Positions 23,000 through 31,247 of a stretch of DNA of 64,000 nucleotides are shown in pieces (position 1 is the stretch's first letter; every line of letters starts with the position of its first letter). Source of the stretch: Paracyclopina nana. Taxonomy: Eukaryota > Arthropoda > Copepoda > Cyclopoida > Cyclopettidae. Under the pieces are notes generated by a model. It saw nothing but the letters and a program-made list of their open reading frames with translations, did no database searches and had not been told where the DNA came from. The position numbers and the translations under genes were made by a program. Location: positions 4,732,001 through 4,796,000 of the forward strand of contig JAGUCH010000006.1 of assembly GCA_019096065.1 (NCBI GenBank). Direction: 5' to 3'.

Positions 23000-23149
23000 C
23001 AATACTGTCCTGATGACTCGTCCATATAGGGTTTTTCGCTCATTCGTAGTAAAATTCCAGATCACTCGTGGCTTCGCCACTCGATGATCTTTCATTTGAC
23101 TACTCATGAGCGAAAAACTCTATATGGACTCGTCATCAGGACAGTATTG
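23000..23149. mobile_element. 150-bp fold-back element (MITE-like)
   Basis: The left arm starting CAATACTGTCCTGATGACTC and the right arm ending in its reverse complement form a long near-perfect stem (about 40 bp with a few differences), continued by a less perfect inner stem around AGATCACTCG / CGATGATCT. With a 2-nt indel the pairing extends outward to about 22994-23156. There is no coding capacity. Size, structure and AT-rich surroundings suit a miniature inverted-repeat element or snap-back repeat, but no target duplication could be fixed. Confidence 0.6.
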
Positions 23150-23490
23150 TTACATTGCTACTGCTCTGGTGATATTAGCATACAACAATCATTGTGCATA
23201 GTGCAACTACTATATACAACAAATATCTCTTGAGGCCATGAGAAATAATAAGGAAATGTAGCATGTAATTGGTGGAGGCATGCGGCTAAGTTAGCTTTCT
23301 TCGAGATGGCTATATAGAGTGGTTTTTAAAATATGTATGAGCTATCGATTGTGGCATTCTACTACTTTTATAGTACATATGGCGATACCTACAGTGAGCG
23401 CGCTCTATGTTTTCTATGTGAAAAGCCAAAAAGTGCTAAGCATTTTAGCTGCCATATTATGATTGCATGTCCTCCTAAGCTGGGATAAGT

Positions 23491-23526
23491 CATAAAACTT
23501 GCATACTTGGGTATGCAAGTTTATGC
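23491..23526. repeat. Short hairpin
   Basis: ACTTGCATAC and GTATGCAAGT face each other around a TTGG loop; flanking CATAAA/TTTATG extends the stem to about 15 bp with one bulged base. It may be a transcribed hairpin or a snap-back remnant. Confidence 0.5.
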
Positions 23527-23672
23527 GAGCAAATCCTTGTCAAAATTCACACTGCTTTCACCATACATAGAGGTACAAGTAAGCTTGGCGACGACGTTGA
23601 AATACTTGGTTCCTGGCTTAGGCGTTTATTAGTTCAGGTCCACTTTTTGTCCAGCAATGACGTGGTGAAACA

Positions 23673-24907
23673 ATGAGCTCGAGAAGTAATCTGCGCAGAA
23701 GATCTCTGGAAATGGTTTCACCGCGCAAAAAGAACATTCCACATTCATTGCCACCCTTGACTAACCAATTAGTAAGAACAATCCTTCTTTCGCACTCAAA
23801 ATCTACCACTAAACTACGGCCCAATATATCAGCCAAGAGAGTTTGTCGATTTTTCTTCCAGTTGTGCTTGTCCAATTACCCGATTCTTTGTTGCGCATGG
23901 CCTAGTTCTTCTTCCCTTTGTTATCCCATTTTTTCCCCAACAATCCTTTATAAATGCGCAACAGCACTAAAGAGTTTGTCTACACTCCATAACTCTTGCT
24001 GTGCTCTCTTTTTAGAGCTTGTCCGTGACTCCTAACAATAGGCACCGGCTCATCCCAGGCAGCCCCGCCCCTCAGGCAATGAGACAGACCATCCCTTCGG
24101 GCCACTCCCCCAGCAGAAGGCGGAGGAATATGCCACAATCGCCCAAGATTTCAGTCAGCTCTGTGGACAATGATGATGACTCTGATGATGATGAAGAGGG
24201 TGGGAGAGCTAGCATGATTGGTGCCAGAACCCACGACCGCATCATTGAGGTCAAGGGTATCAAAGTTGGAATCAGTGATCCTTTTCGAGAGATTGATGAA
24301 CTCCACAAAAACCACCTACCACGAGCTGCAGCCTTGCCAAGCAAAGGTAATAAGTTTTGCACTAGATGCTATTTCTTCCAGTGCACATTTCCTTCACTAC
24401 GGTAGCTTTTACGTCACATCCCAGCTTGATATGTGGCGATGAAAATACCGCATTGACCACAATCTAGGGCGGATAATTTTGCACAACTCGTTTACCGGGC
24501 CCATCAATTCAGCATCGACATTCTAGCTCTAAAGCAGTAATTTTCATCTTTTAGGTCGCAATTCTCACCACAGGTCTCTGCCAAGTTCTGGTGGATCTGT
24601 GTCATCGATATCATCCAATGAGGGCCATCATCATCGACCTCCAACTTCTTTGTCTGTCCTCTCCGCCAGTAGTTTGGCTGAAGTAACTAAAACCATCAGA
24701 GAGAGACACTCATCCATGGACGGAGGTCTCACACCTCCTCCCAGAGTCGTGTCACTCGAGGACTCTAGAGGGTTCAAAGTAATGACAGAACTGGTGAATC
24801 CTGAAATCACCTACGACCCCGAGGAGAAAGCTCTCAAGAGTGAGCATCGACCCAAAAATCTTTCATCCAAGTATGCCCCTTTGAAGCCCATATCTAAGCG
24901 AAAATAG
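23673..24907 (+). CDS. Basic, serine-rich protein of unknown function
   Basis: Three exons (23673-23771, 24016-24346, 24555-24907) encode 260 aa in a continuous frame. The N-terminus is arginine-rich (SSRSNLRRRSLEMVSPRKK), followed by Ser/Pro sites of proline-directed kinase type (SPSRR, QSPK, TPPPR), an acidic run DNDDDSDDDEEGG, and a better-ordered stretch IIEVKGIKVGISDPFREIDEL that may be the conserved core. The C-terminus is again basic (SSKYAPLKPISKRK). Composition suggests a nuclear or cytoskeletal phosphoprotein. I do not recognise the family. The ATG at 23673 is the only one in frame before the basic region, and the exon ends at a good GTAAGA donor. Confidence 0.7.
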
Positions 24908-25805
24908 ATATTTTCTGTGTACGTAGAGCATCACTCATTTCTGGGCGGTAGCCGACAATATGATAAATGGCCATATGTGTGGTTATTAGCAGCATTCATC
25001 TGATATCTTGCGAGCGCATCTGCGCCTTCTATCCTAGCTTGGGGTCATTGAACATGAGGAATAATGAGGAGATCGATCAATACGAGCAAGCTAATATGTC
25101 CCCCACTCACCCTGATTAAAAAAAAAAAGATGTGGTTCGCGCGCGATACATTATGTGGAAACTCCTGGCTTTCATCTTCGGAATAAGGTTATAATATATA
25201 AGGTGCTTTTCCTATATATGCAATAGATGTAGTAGCACTGCTAGCTATTACGGCTAGGGTTGCTGCTCACTCAAATCGTGCGCGAGAGCACGTTCCGCGT
25301 CTGGCATCTCGCAAAGGAGTCTCAGTAATGACGACCCTGGCTGAATAATATTCAAGTCCCTTGGGACTTTGAACAAAAGAAACGAAAATTGAACAGCACC
25401 AGCTAGGTCGTCAATTTTCCGTGCGAATTCGCTGGAAATTCAAATGATGTCGTCCCTCCAAGAACCTACGTGATGCGCAGATGGCAATTTGAAAGTTTAT
25501 CACTCGATGGCAGAAGGAGACTGTGAAAGTTCAAACTATCGATCGCGAATGATGCTGCTGCTTTCTCATGACATTTTGCGCGTGTATATACTATATACTG
25601 CAGCGTAGGGCGAGTTATACGAGACTTGCGAAGTGCGGAGAGAAAGGAGGATGACCAACTTTTCAGAAAGAAAAGCCGGCGGCTGCAAGAAGCAGCAAGA
25701 GGAGCAGCAGCCTCTGGAGCTGATTCAGAAAGAGCCCCAAAATGTGACAGCAGCTGATTTTCCTTGGCATCGATGGAGGTGGCTTGAATTATCGATGAAA
25801 ACATC
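24908..25805. other. Intergenic region and 5' UTR of the rhomboid gene
   Basis: No coding exon is supported. The last about 200 bp probably form the 5' UTR of the rhomboid gene. An open frame at 25633-25815 overlaps its start codon in another frame and lacks protein-like conservation cues. Confidence 0.45.
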
Positions 25806-26801
25806 ATGGCTGTGACGCCTTCAGCAGACTCCAGCTCTGCAGCCTACAGTCCACTGAAAAAGGAAATTTTCCAAGTGCACGCAAAGTTCTCGGATTTCTT
25901 TGGCTCGTCCAACGAAGATGTGTTCAAGCCAGCTCTGGATAGTCTTACCAACACCAGTTCAACCATCAATGATGAAGAGGTAAGATAACTTCCAATAGGA
26001 GCCTAATCGTGGACTTGATTGGCTTTCTATTCGATTACTTTGCATTTGCATGCTTACAGCAATGCAATTATGCTAGAAAACATTTTGTGCTCCTCAGGAA
26101 GATGAAATCACGAGTAGCCTGTATACTGAAGAGGAGCCAGATCAGCTTTTTCAACTCCCCCCAATTCGTGACGAGTGGAGGGCTCTTTTTGACCTATTCG
26201 ATCCCGAGGGCTTTGGTGAAATTCCACTCGCAGACTTTGAAGAAGCGCTGGAAAGCCGAGAGTTTATCACTCACATCTCGCCAGGCAAGCTCATCATTCT
26301 TCGAGACAAGTTAATCGCCCATCGACAAATGGGAATTTCAGCTGTGACCTTTCAAGAGTTTGTCAACACCTTGTCAGGGAAGAGAACACTTAGCTTCAAA
26401 TGCGCAGTTCACGCCAAAGACAAGCAGGTATTGTGCATAATTACCCGGGAAATAATGGAAGCAAATAAAGCTAATGACATTTCGATTTGTACCACGTAGG
26501 TCAGTCAACCTGGAGACTTTCACTTGCGCAGGGAAGAGTCGATCTTCAGCATTAGCGACCGGTTAACCGAAGTGCTCGCCAATGAGACGCTAACTGATGA
26601 CCGAGACCGCAAATGGTTCCTCTACTCGACGCAAAGCAAAAAATGCTGCCTTCTATGGCCACCCCCGTGGCTACTTATCACCATATCCATCACCCAAATT
26701 GTTCTCTACTACTACAACTCAGTGGCTGAACACCCCCTCGTTTTGCACCCCTTAAAGCTACACGAGCCCTGGAGATACTTCACCTACTTCTTGGTACACA
26801 T

Positions 26802-26806
26802 TGACC
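26802..26806. other. Target-site duplication, left copy (TGACC)
   Basis: The five bases TGACC directly before the 5' LTR are repeated directly after the 3' LTR at 30680-30684. They belong to the rhomboid exon. Confidence 0.9.
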
Positions 26807-27039
26807 TGTCTGAAATATTTCGCTACTATATTTGAATATTCCCGCTCTTTATATTTTCCCTCCCTCTCGTTAAACTCGTCAGCTTCAGCTGAATAAAACA
26901 GTTACGTTCCACCTTTCAAACCAACAAGTTGTTCATCTCGATTTATTCGATAGATTCCAAACTTATACAAAAGTATTACTTCGTAAAGTCATCGGCAATT
27001 TTCTCCAAGGACTAGTATCCGGGTAGCAAATTGCTTACA
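26807..27039 (+). repeat. 5' LTR (233 bp)
   Basis: Starts TGTCTGAAATATTTCGC and ends AAATTGCTTACA. It contains TATATTT and TTTATATTTT stretches that could be core promoter elements and an AATAAA at about 26891-26896 that could serve as poly(A) signal. Identical to the 3' copy. Confidence 0.95.
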
Positions 27040-27051
27040 TGGCGCCCAACG
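27040..27051 (+). other. Primer-binding site, tRNA-Lys type
   Basis: TGGCGCCCAACG is complementary to the 3' end of animal tRNA-Lys (CUU type, ending CGTTGGGCGCCA). It begins at the base after the LTR. Confidence 0.8.
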
Positions 27052-27396
27052 GATTGCAGCAAGAACCAAACTTCCTGCCACCCTGGGTGTAAGAATACGC
27101 CTCGAAAGGCAGTAGCTCATGGGGCTTGATTTCAAAGGCCTGCTTATAAGCAACCCTTTGGATCTCGGAGGCCTGCAATAGCAACCCTCCGGCTCAAGCT
27201 AACAGTGTCTGGCACAAAACTTGGCCTTGAAAGTCCTCAAACGAGTGAAATCCCCCGGCATCGGCTCTATCCCATCCCCCGGCATCGGCCCAAAGGCAAA
27301 TCCCGAGGCATCGGTGGAAGCAAATCCCGAGGCATTAGATCTCCGCAAGCACTGGAAAACCCGAGTTCCAGCACTCAATCCTGCAACTTTACTAAC

Positions 27397-27517
27397 GGCA
27401 TCGGCAAAAGCAAATCCCTTGGCATCGGCTCAAGCAAATCCCGAGGCATCGGCAAAAGCAAATCCCTTGGCATCGGCTCAAGCAAATCCCGAGGCATCGG
27501 CTCAAAAGCAAATCCCA
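27397..27517 (+). repeat. 24-bp tandem repeats (GGCATCGG-x-AAGCAAATCCC)
   Basis: Two alternating 24-bp units, one with GGCATCGGCAAAAGC and one with GGCATCGGCTCAAGC, form two copies of a 48-bp higher-order unit (27397-27444, 27445-27492) plus a partial one. Looser copies extend upstream to about 27255. The unit length is a multiple of three, so open frames run through it, giving GIGKSKSL/GIGSSKSR octapeptides in one frame. Confidence 0.85.
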
Positions 27518-27976
27518 GAGGTAAAGACGCAAAAACCACGTGGCAAGTTCGGCTTCGAGTGATCTTCAGACAAGTGAAATCCCACGGCTTTCTATAAACG
27601 TTCCCGTGGCATGAGACCTTGCCTTTCATCACTAAAACCCAAGCTCCCACCTGGCCTTCTTCTCGTTGACTTGACAGTCAAATTTTCACTTTTTCCAGTT
27701 CTAAAGAACTAATTCCGTTCTATTTTCAGGTCCAACAGGACCAGTGAACCCCACCCAGACGTTCCTAAGGCTCAAAAGACCCAAAAGGACGTCGACCTCT
27801 TTTCTATCTATCCTATTCCGGAGAGACTCAGAAGCCAATCCGGACTCAACTTCTTCTTACACCCAGTTAAAACTGTCGCTGTTTAAGAACAATAAAGGAC
27901 CAAATTGCTTGCATAAACTGCTTACTTATCAATAAAAGGTTTAGTTCTTGAATAGCAAACTCCCTTAATTACTAAC

Positions 27977-28927
27977 ATGGCTAGCGCAATGAACACGAGT
28001 TCACCCAATCAGTCTGACGAGGAAAGTCCTCAGAGACATTGGAAGCTTGTCTACAAGGAACTCGAGACTGAAATGCAAACTATTCAGGCTCAATATGATG
28101 CTTGGTACCAAGTCATGCCTGATGTCATGAAAAAGGACATCAAACCGTACATGAGACAGCTCAAAAAACTTAAGCCAATAATCTCACACCTCGACAAGGA
28201 AGTTGAAGCTTTCGAGGAAGACACAGACTTCATCGATGCCGAAGATGGCGAGGCCAGAGACAAGGCTTTAATCATCCTCAGGGAAAAAATGGAAATGATC
28301 CTCATTAGGAAAAAAGGCTGGTTTGCAAGGTTCAGGCGATACCATGCTGAATATGAAATGCAGGAATCTACAATTAGCACAAGCTGCACAGCTCTATCAA
28401 AGCCTTCAACCAGCGCTCAAACGGGCGACTGGAACGATGCGCAAATGGCACTCAAAACCCCATCAAAACAAAAATTGGAGCTAACTCCAGCACCCCAAAC
28501 GGAAATGGGTAGCAAACCTTGCAAAGATCTTCTTGGAAATCCAGAAAACAAGGCCAATGACGCCTATGAGACAATCAAAGCAACAGAACTGAAGCAAACT
28601 GTTGAAAACTTCGAAAATGATCCCAATACCGATCAATTTGAAGCAAAAATCGTCTTAAAAACCCAACAAGCAAAAGCTGAAAGTGGGCAGACGAGATCAA
28701 CTACGAATTGGCTTTCACTTTTTCACTCTTTTGCGCGTATCGCTTATCGCAGCGCACCACCTTGGCCAATCCCTCATCGAAGTGCACCACCTTGGCCAAT
28801 TACAAAAAACCCGATACAAGTCGGCAAAATTCGTGCAACTCTTTCTAGTCACTTTTGCCCCCTTAAAATATCATCAGGCATGACAAACAAGGGGGCGAAT
28901 CATACCTATCAAGGGTTAAAAACTTGA
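27977..28927 (+). CDS. Gag-like protein of the LTR element
   Basis: A single 316-codon frame starting at ATG 27977. The first about 135 residues are highly charged and helical (HWKLVYKELETEMQTIQAQY, then KKLKPIISHLDKEVEAF), as expected of a capsid/matrix-type gag segment. The remainder is Lys/Gln/Thr-rich. Near residue 257 two copies of a SAPPWPI motif are encoded by a short direct DNA duplication (about 28747-28800). No CCHC zinc knuckle is present. It could help packaging of the element's RNA; this is inferred from position only. Confidence 0.6.
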   Translation: MASAMNTSSPNQSDEESPQRHWKLVYKELETEMQTIQAQYDAWYQVMPDVMKKDIKPYMRQLKKLKPIISHLDKEVEAFEEDTDFIDAEDGEARDKALIILREKMEMILIRKKGWFARFRRYHAEYEMQESTISTSCTALSKPSTSAQTGDWNDAQMALKTPSKQKLELTPAPQTEMGSKPCKDLLGNPENKANDAYETIKATELKQTVENFENDPNTDQFEAKIVLKTQQAKAESGQTRSTTNWLSLFHSFARIAYRSAPPWPIPHRSAPPWPITKNPIQVGKIRATLSSHFCPLKISSGMTNKGANHTYQGLKT

Positions 28928-30446
28928 ATTTTAAATTACAAAAATGCGGAGAAAATCCCATTGCATTGTGCAATTTGACATTGTTCAAATTTCCGCTAAA
29001 GCAAAAATGATCCAATGGCTTTAAACTGAAGTCAAAAGCTAGATATAAAAACATGATGAACTCATTTTTGCTAGAATTCAATCAAAAGACAGAATTCTTA
29101 CATTTCTATGAGTAAACTCATATTTTGATAATCATCCGCAAAATTCTAACTGAAAAAATCCTCGCAAATCCGGAAAGACCGGATCATACTCAGAAACTCC
29201 GTAGGCTTAAAGCTAAAGCAAAAGCAATACGAAAACCGAGTTTTTTACAAAAAGAAACTTGCACTTTCTTTCCTCATTCGCGAAGCGCAAAAAGAAGCGT
29301 TTCTGAGTATCAATTCTAATCTAAAGAAAGAATTGACTAGCTTTAAAGCATTCATACTTCATACTTCTTGCGATGCTTCTAAAAAAGCTTCCTGCGTAAC
29401 AGTTTATCTTCGCATCATTTACAATGATGAACGCGGGGAACAAAAAGCTGAAGCTAACCTTAAAACCTAAAAAGCTCTGACAAATCCGGAAACTTTCTAA
29501 CACACTCAGAAACTCCGTCAGGCTTAAACCTAAAGGAAAAGCAATCTAAAAAAGAAAAAGTTTGTATCGTTTCTGAGTGTCAATTCTGATCTAAAGAAAG
29601 AATTGGAAAGTTTCAACGCAAAGGGCAACCTTGGATACCTGTTGAAACAATCTCTGCATGGTCTGATTTGTATAAAAGATCCTTCAAACTGAGTCAAATA
29701 TTCAACGAAAAAAAGGGAGAAACTCCCAAAGGAATCTGACATTCCAAAACTCAAAGCTCTGGAAAGACTAGATGCTTTATTCGCTGACCAAAAAGGCGGA
29801 AAAGGCTTTCTACAAACAAAGCTATCAAACCTGTCCCCTTTTGACCACTGAAAAATACAAATTAAAACCTGCAAAGAGAGAAATATATTCAATTAGACGA
29901 TTGATTCCACTTAATATTCTCTAAAAACGCGGGGAAAATAACACGAAAGTGTCGATTTAAGTTCTAAACGCGGGGAACTTTGAATTTGGAAACTGCGTGA
30001 AATCAAAACAAAAACAAAGGACTCGGCATCAAGCTTAGAGCCAAAGTTAAAACCGAGTCTAAATGACGTCACGAATTCTCGCAAAACTTGAGCAATTCCA
30101 AGGTTTAATTACTTCGTAATTGCGGGGAAAAAGTAAGAATTGCTCCATAACATTACGTACAGTTTAAAAACTCATGAAATGCGCAAATCGCGGGGAAAGT
30201 CAAACGGCGATCCGATCCTCTCAAAATATTGCACGAGAAAACTCGCACCCAAAAGACGAACCAGAAGCCCAAAAGTAAGGACTCCCCACTCTACATTGAC
30301 AAGAGCAACGAGCTACGCAAAAGGATACACAACACAGGATCAAAGCTGACCCCAGGCTACTCGCCACCCTAACAAGAACTATTGGACAAGAGAGAAGGAG
30401 AAGGCTCAATATTCGAACGTATAAAGCATTGTGCTTTAGCGGGGAA
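28928..30446 (+). other. Internal 3' region of the LTR element without coding capacity
   Basis: 1.5 kb with no long frame and no pol motifs. It contains an imperfect duplication (29165-29337 and 29481-29604) and repeated CGCGGGGAA motifs at 29432-29440, 29928-29936, 29969-29977, 30121-30129, 30189-30197 and 30439-30446. Confidence 0.6.
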
Positions 30447-30679
30447 TGTCTGAAATATTTCGCTACTATATTTGAATATTCCCGCTCTTTATATTTTCCC
30501 TCCCTCTCGTTAAACTCGTCAGCTTCAGCTGAATAAAACAGTTACGTTCCACCTTTCAAACCAACAAGTTGTTCATCTCGATTTATTCGATAGATTCCAA
30601 ACTTATACAAAAGTATTACTTCGTAAAGTCATCGGCAATTTTCTCCAAGGACTAGTATCCGGGTAGCAAATTGCTTACA
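30447..30679 (+). repeat. 3' LTR (233 bp)
   Basis: Identical to 26807-27039 by direct reading. It is preceded directly by the purine tract GCGGGGAA and followed by the second TGACC duplication. Confidence 0.95.
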
Positions 30680-31247
30680 TGACCTCTCCTCACTAGTGGT
30701 CAATCTCTTTGTCCAGCTAATTGTGGGCATTCCCCTGGAGCTTGTCCACGGTAGCTTTCGTATCGGGCTAATCTACTTTTGCGGAGTCCTCTATGGCTCC
30801 TTGGCAGCCTCCATTTTCGACCCGCATGTCCGGCTGGCTGGAGCCAGTGGGCCAGCTTATGCTTTGCTCTCGGCTCATTTGGCAAATGTGATGCTGCACC
30901 ATGCAAAAATGTCCAGGCCCTTTCTCAGATTAGTGGGACTGCTCCTCGTTGCGAGCCTTGAGGTTGGGTGTGGCATCTACAGGCGCTATGCTCCGCCCGA
31001 GCCAGAAAAACCGCAGGTGGGCTTCACTGCGCACTTGGCCGGCGTGCTCGCCGGCCTCACCTTCGGACTGGTTATTCTCAGGAATTATGAGCAAAAGCTG
31101 AGCGAGCGACGGGTCTGGTGGGTGACGCTGCTACTCTTGCTACTCCTCAACTTGGTGGCCTTTCTGTACCAAAGACTGAGACACAATCCGGCCTTCACGC
31201 TCTTTTGCCCCTCGGGGCAAAACTGCCCGCAACTCTACCATGACTGA

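Larger units (their letters stand above)
22498..23672. other. Noncoding interval with fold-back repeats
   Basis: Apart from the two hairpins listed separately (23000-23149 and 23491-23526) nothing is recognised. It precedes the ATG of the next plus-strand gene at 23673. Confidence 0.5.
26807..30679 (+). mobile_element. Complete 3,873-bp non-autonomous LTR retroelement
   Basis: Two direct repeats of 233 bp (26807-27039 and 30447-30679) begin TG and end CA, and I find no difference between them base by base. TGACC is duplicated on both sides. A primer site TGGCGCCCAACG follows the 5' LTR without a gap, and a purine tract GCGGGGAA abuts the 3' LTR. The internal 3.4 kb contains one gag-like frame but no recognisable protease, reverse transcriptase, RNase H or integrase, so the element must have been moved by another element's enzymes. 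The 5-bp duplication fits Gypsy or BEL/Pao groups; without pol the superfamily cannot be fixed. It lies in the same orientation as the rhomboid gene it interrupts. Confidence 0.95.
25806..31247 (+). pseudogene. EF-hand rhomboid protease (RHBDL1/3, Rho-4 type), interrupted by an LTR element
   Basis: Coding parts are 25806-25979, 26098-26427, 26500-26806 and 30685-31247; the last two are one exon split by the retroelement. Ignoring the element and one copy of its target duplication, they give 1,374 nt (457 codons plus stop) with no frameshift or internal stop. Residues 85-115 form an EF-hand (loop DPEGFGEIPLAD, 93-104). The rhomboid domain follows: HEPWRYFTYFLVHID at the end of the first membrane segment and the loop after it, the GIPLELVHG segment, the catalytic serine in GASG (Ser325) and the catalytic histidine in TAHLAGVLAGLTFG (His387). 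Rhomboids cleave transmembrane substrates within the bilayer; this EF-hand subtype is thought to respond to calcium. In this allele translation enters the 5' LTR after codon 270 and stops at 26833-26835, giving about 279 aa without either catalytic residue. It is probably a recent null allele or a polymorphic insertion. Confidence 0.9.

Noticed and set aside
27401-27510. CRISPR-like array
   Set aside because: The repeats are directly tandem with no unique spacers, and lie in a eukaryotic retroelement.
27205-27597. Frame of about 130 codons through the tandem repeats of the LTR element, as a separate gene
   Set aside because: Its openness follows from the 24-bp repeat length, and two frames are open at once; kept as a repeat observation rather than a gene.
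28928-30446. Hidden pol gene in the LTR element
   Set aside because: No frame longer than about 120 codons on either strand and no RT, integrase or protease motif visible by eye; a profile search would settle it.
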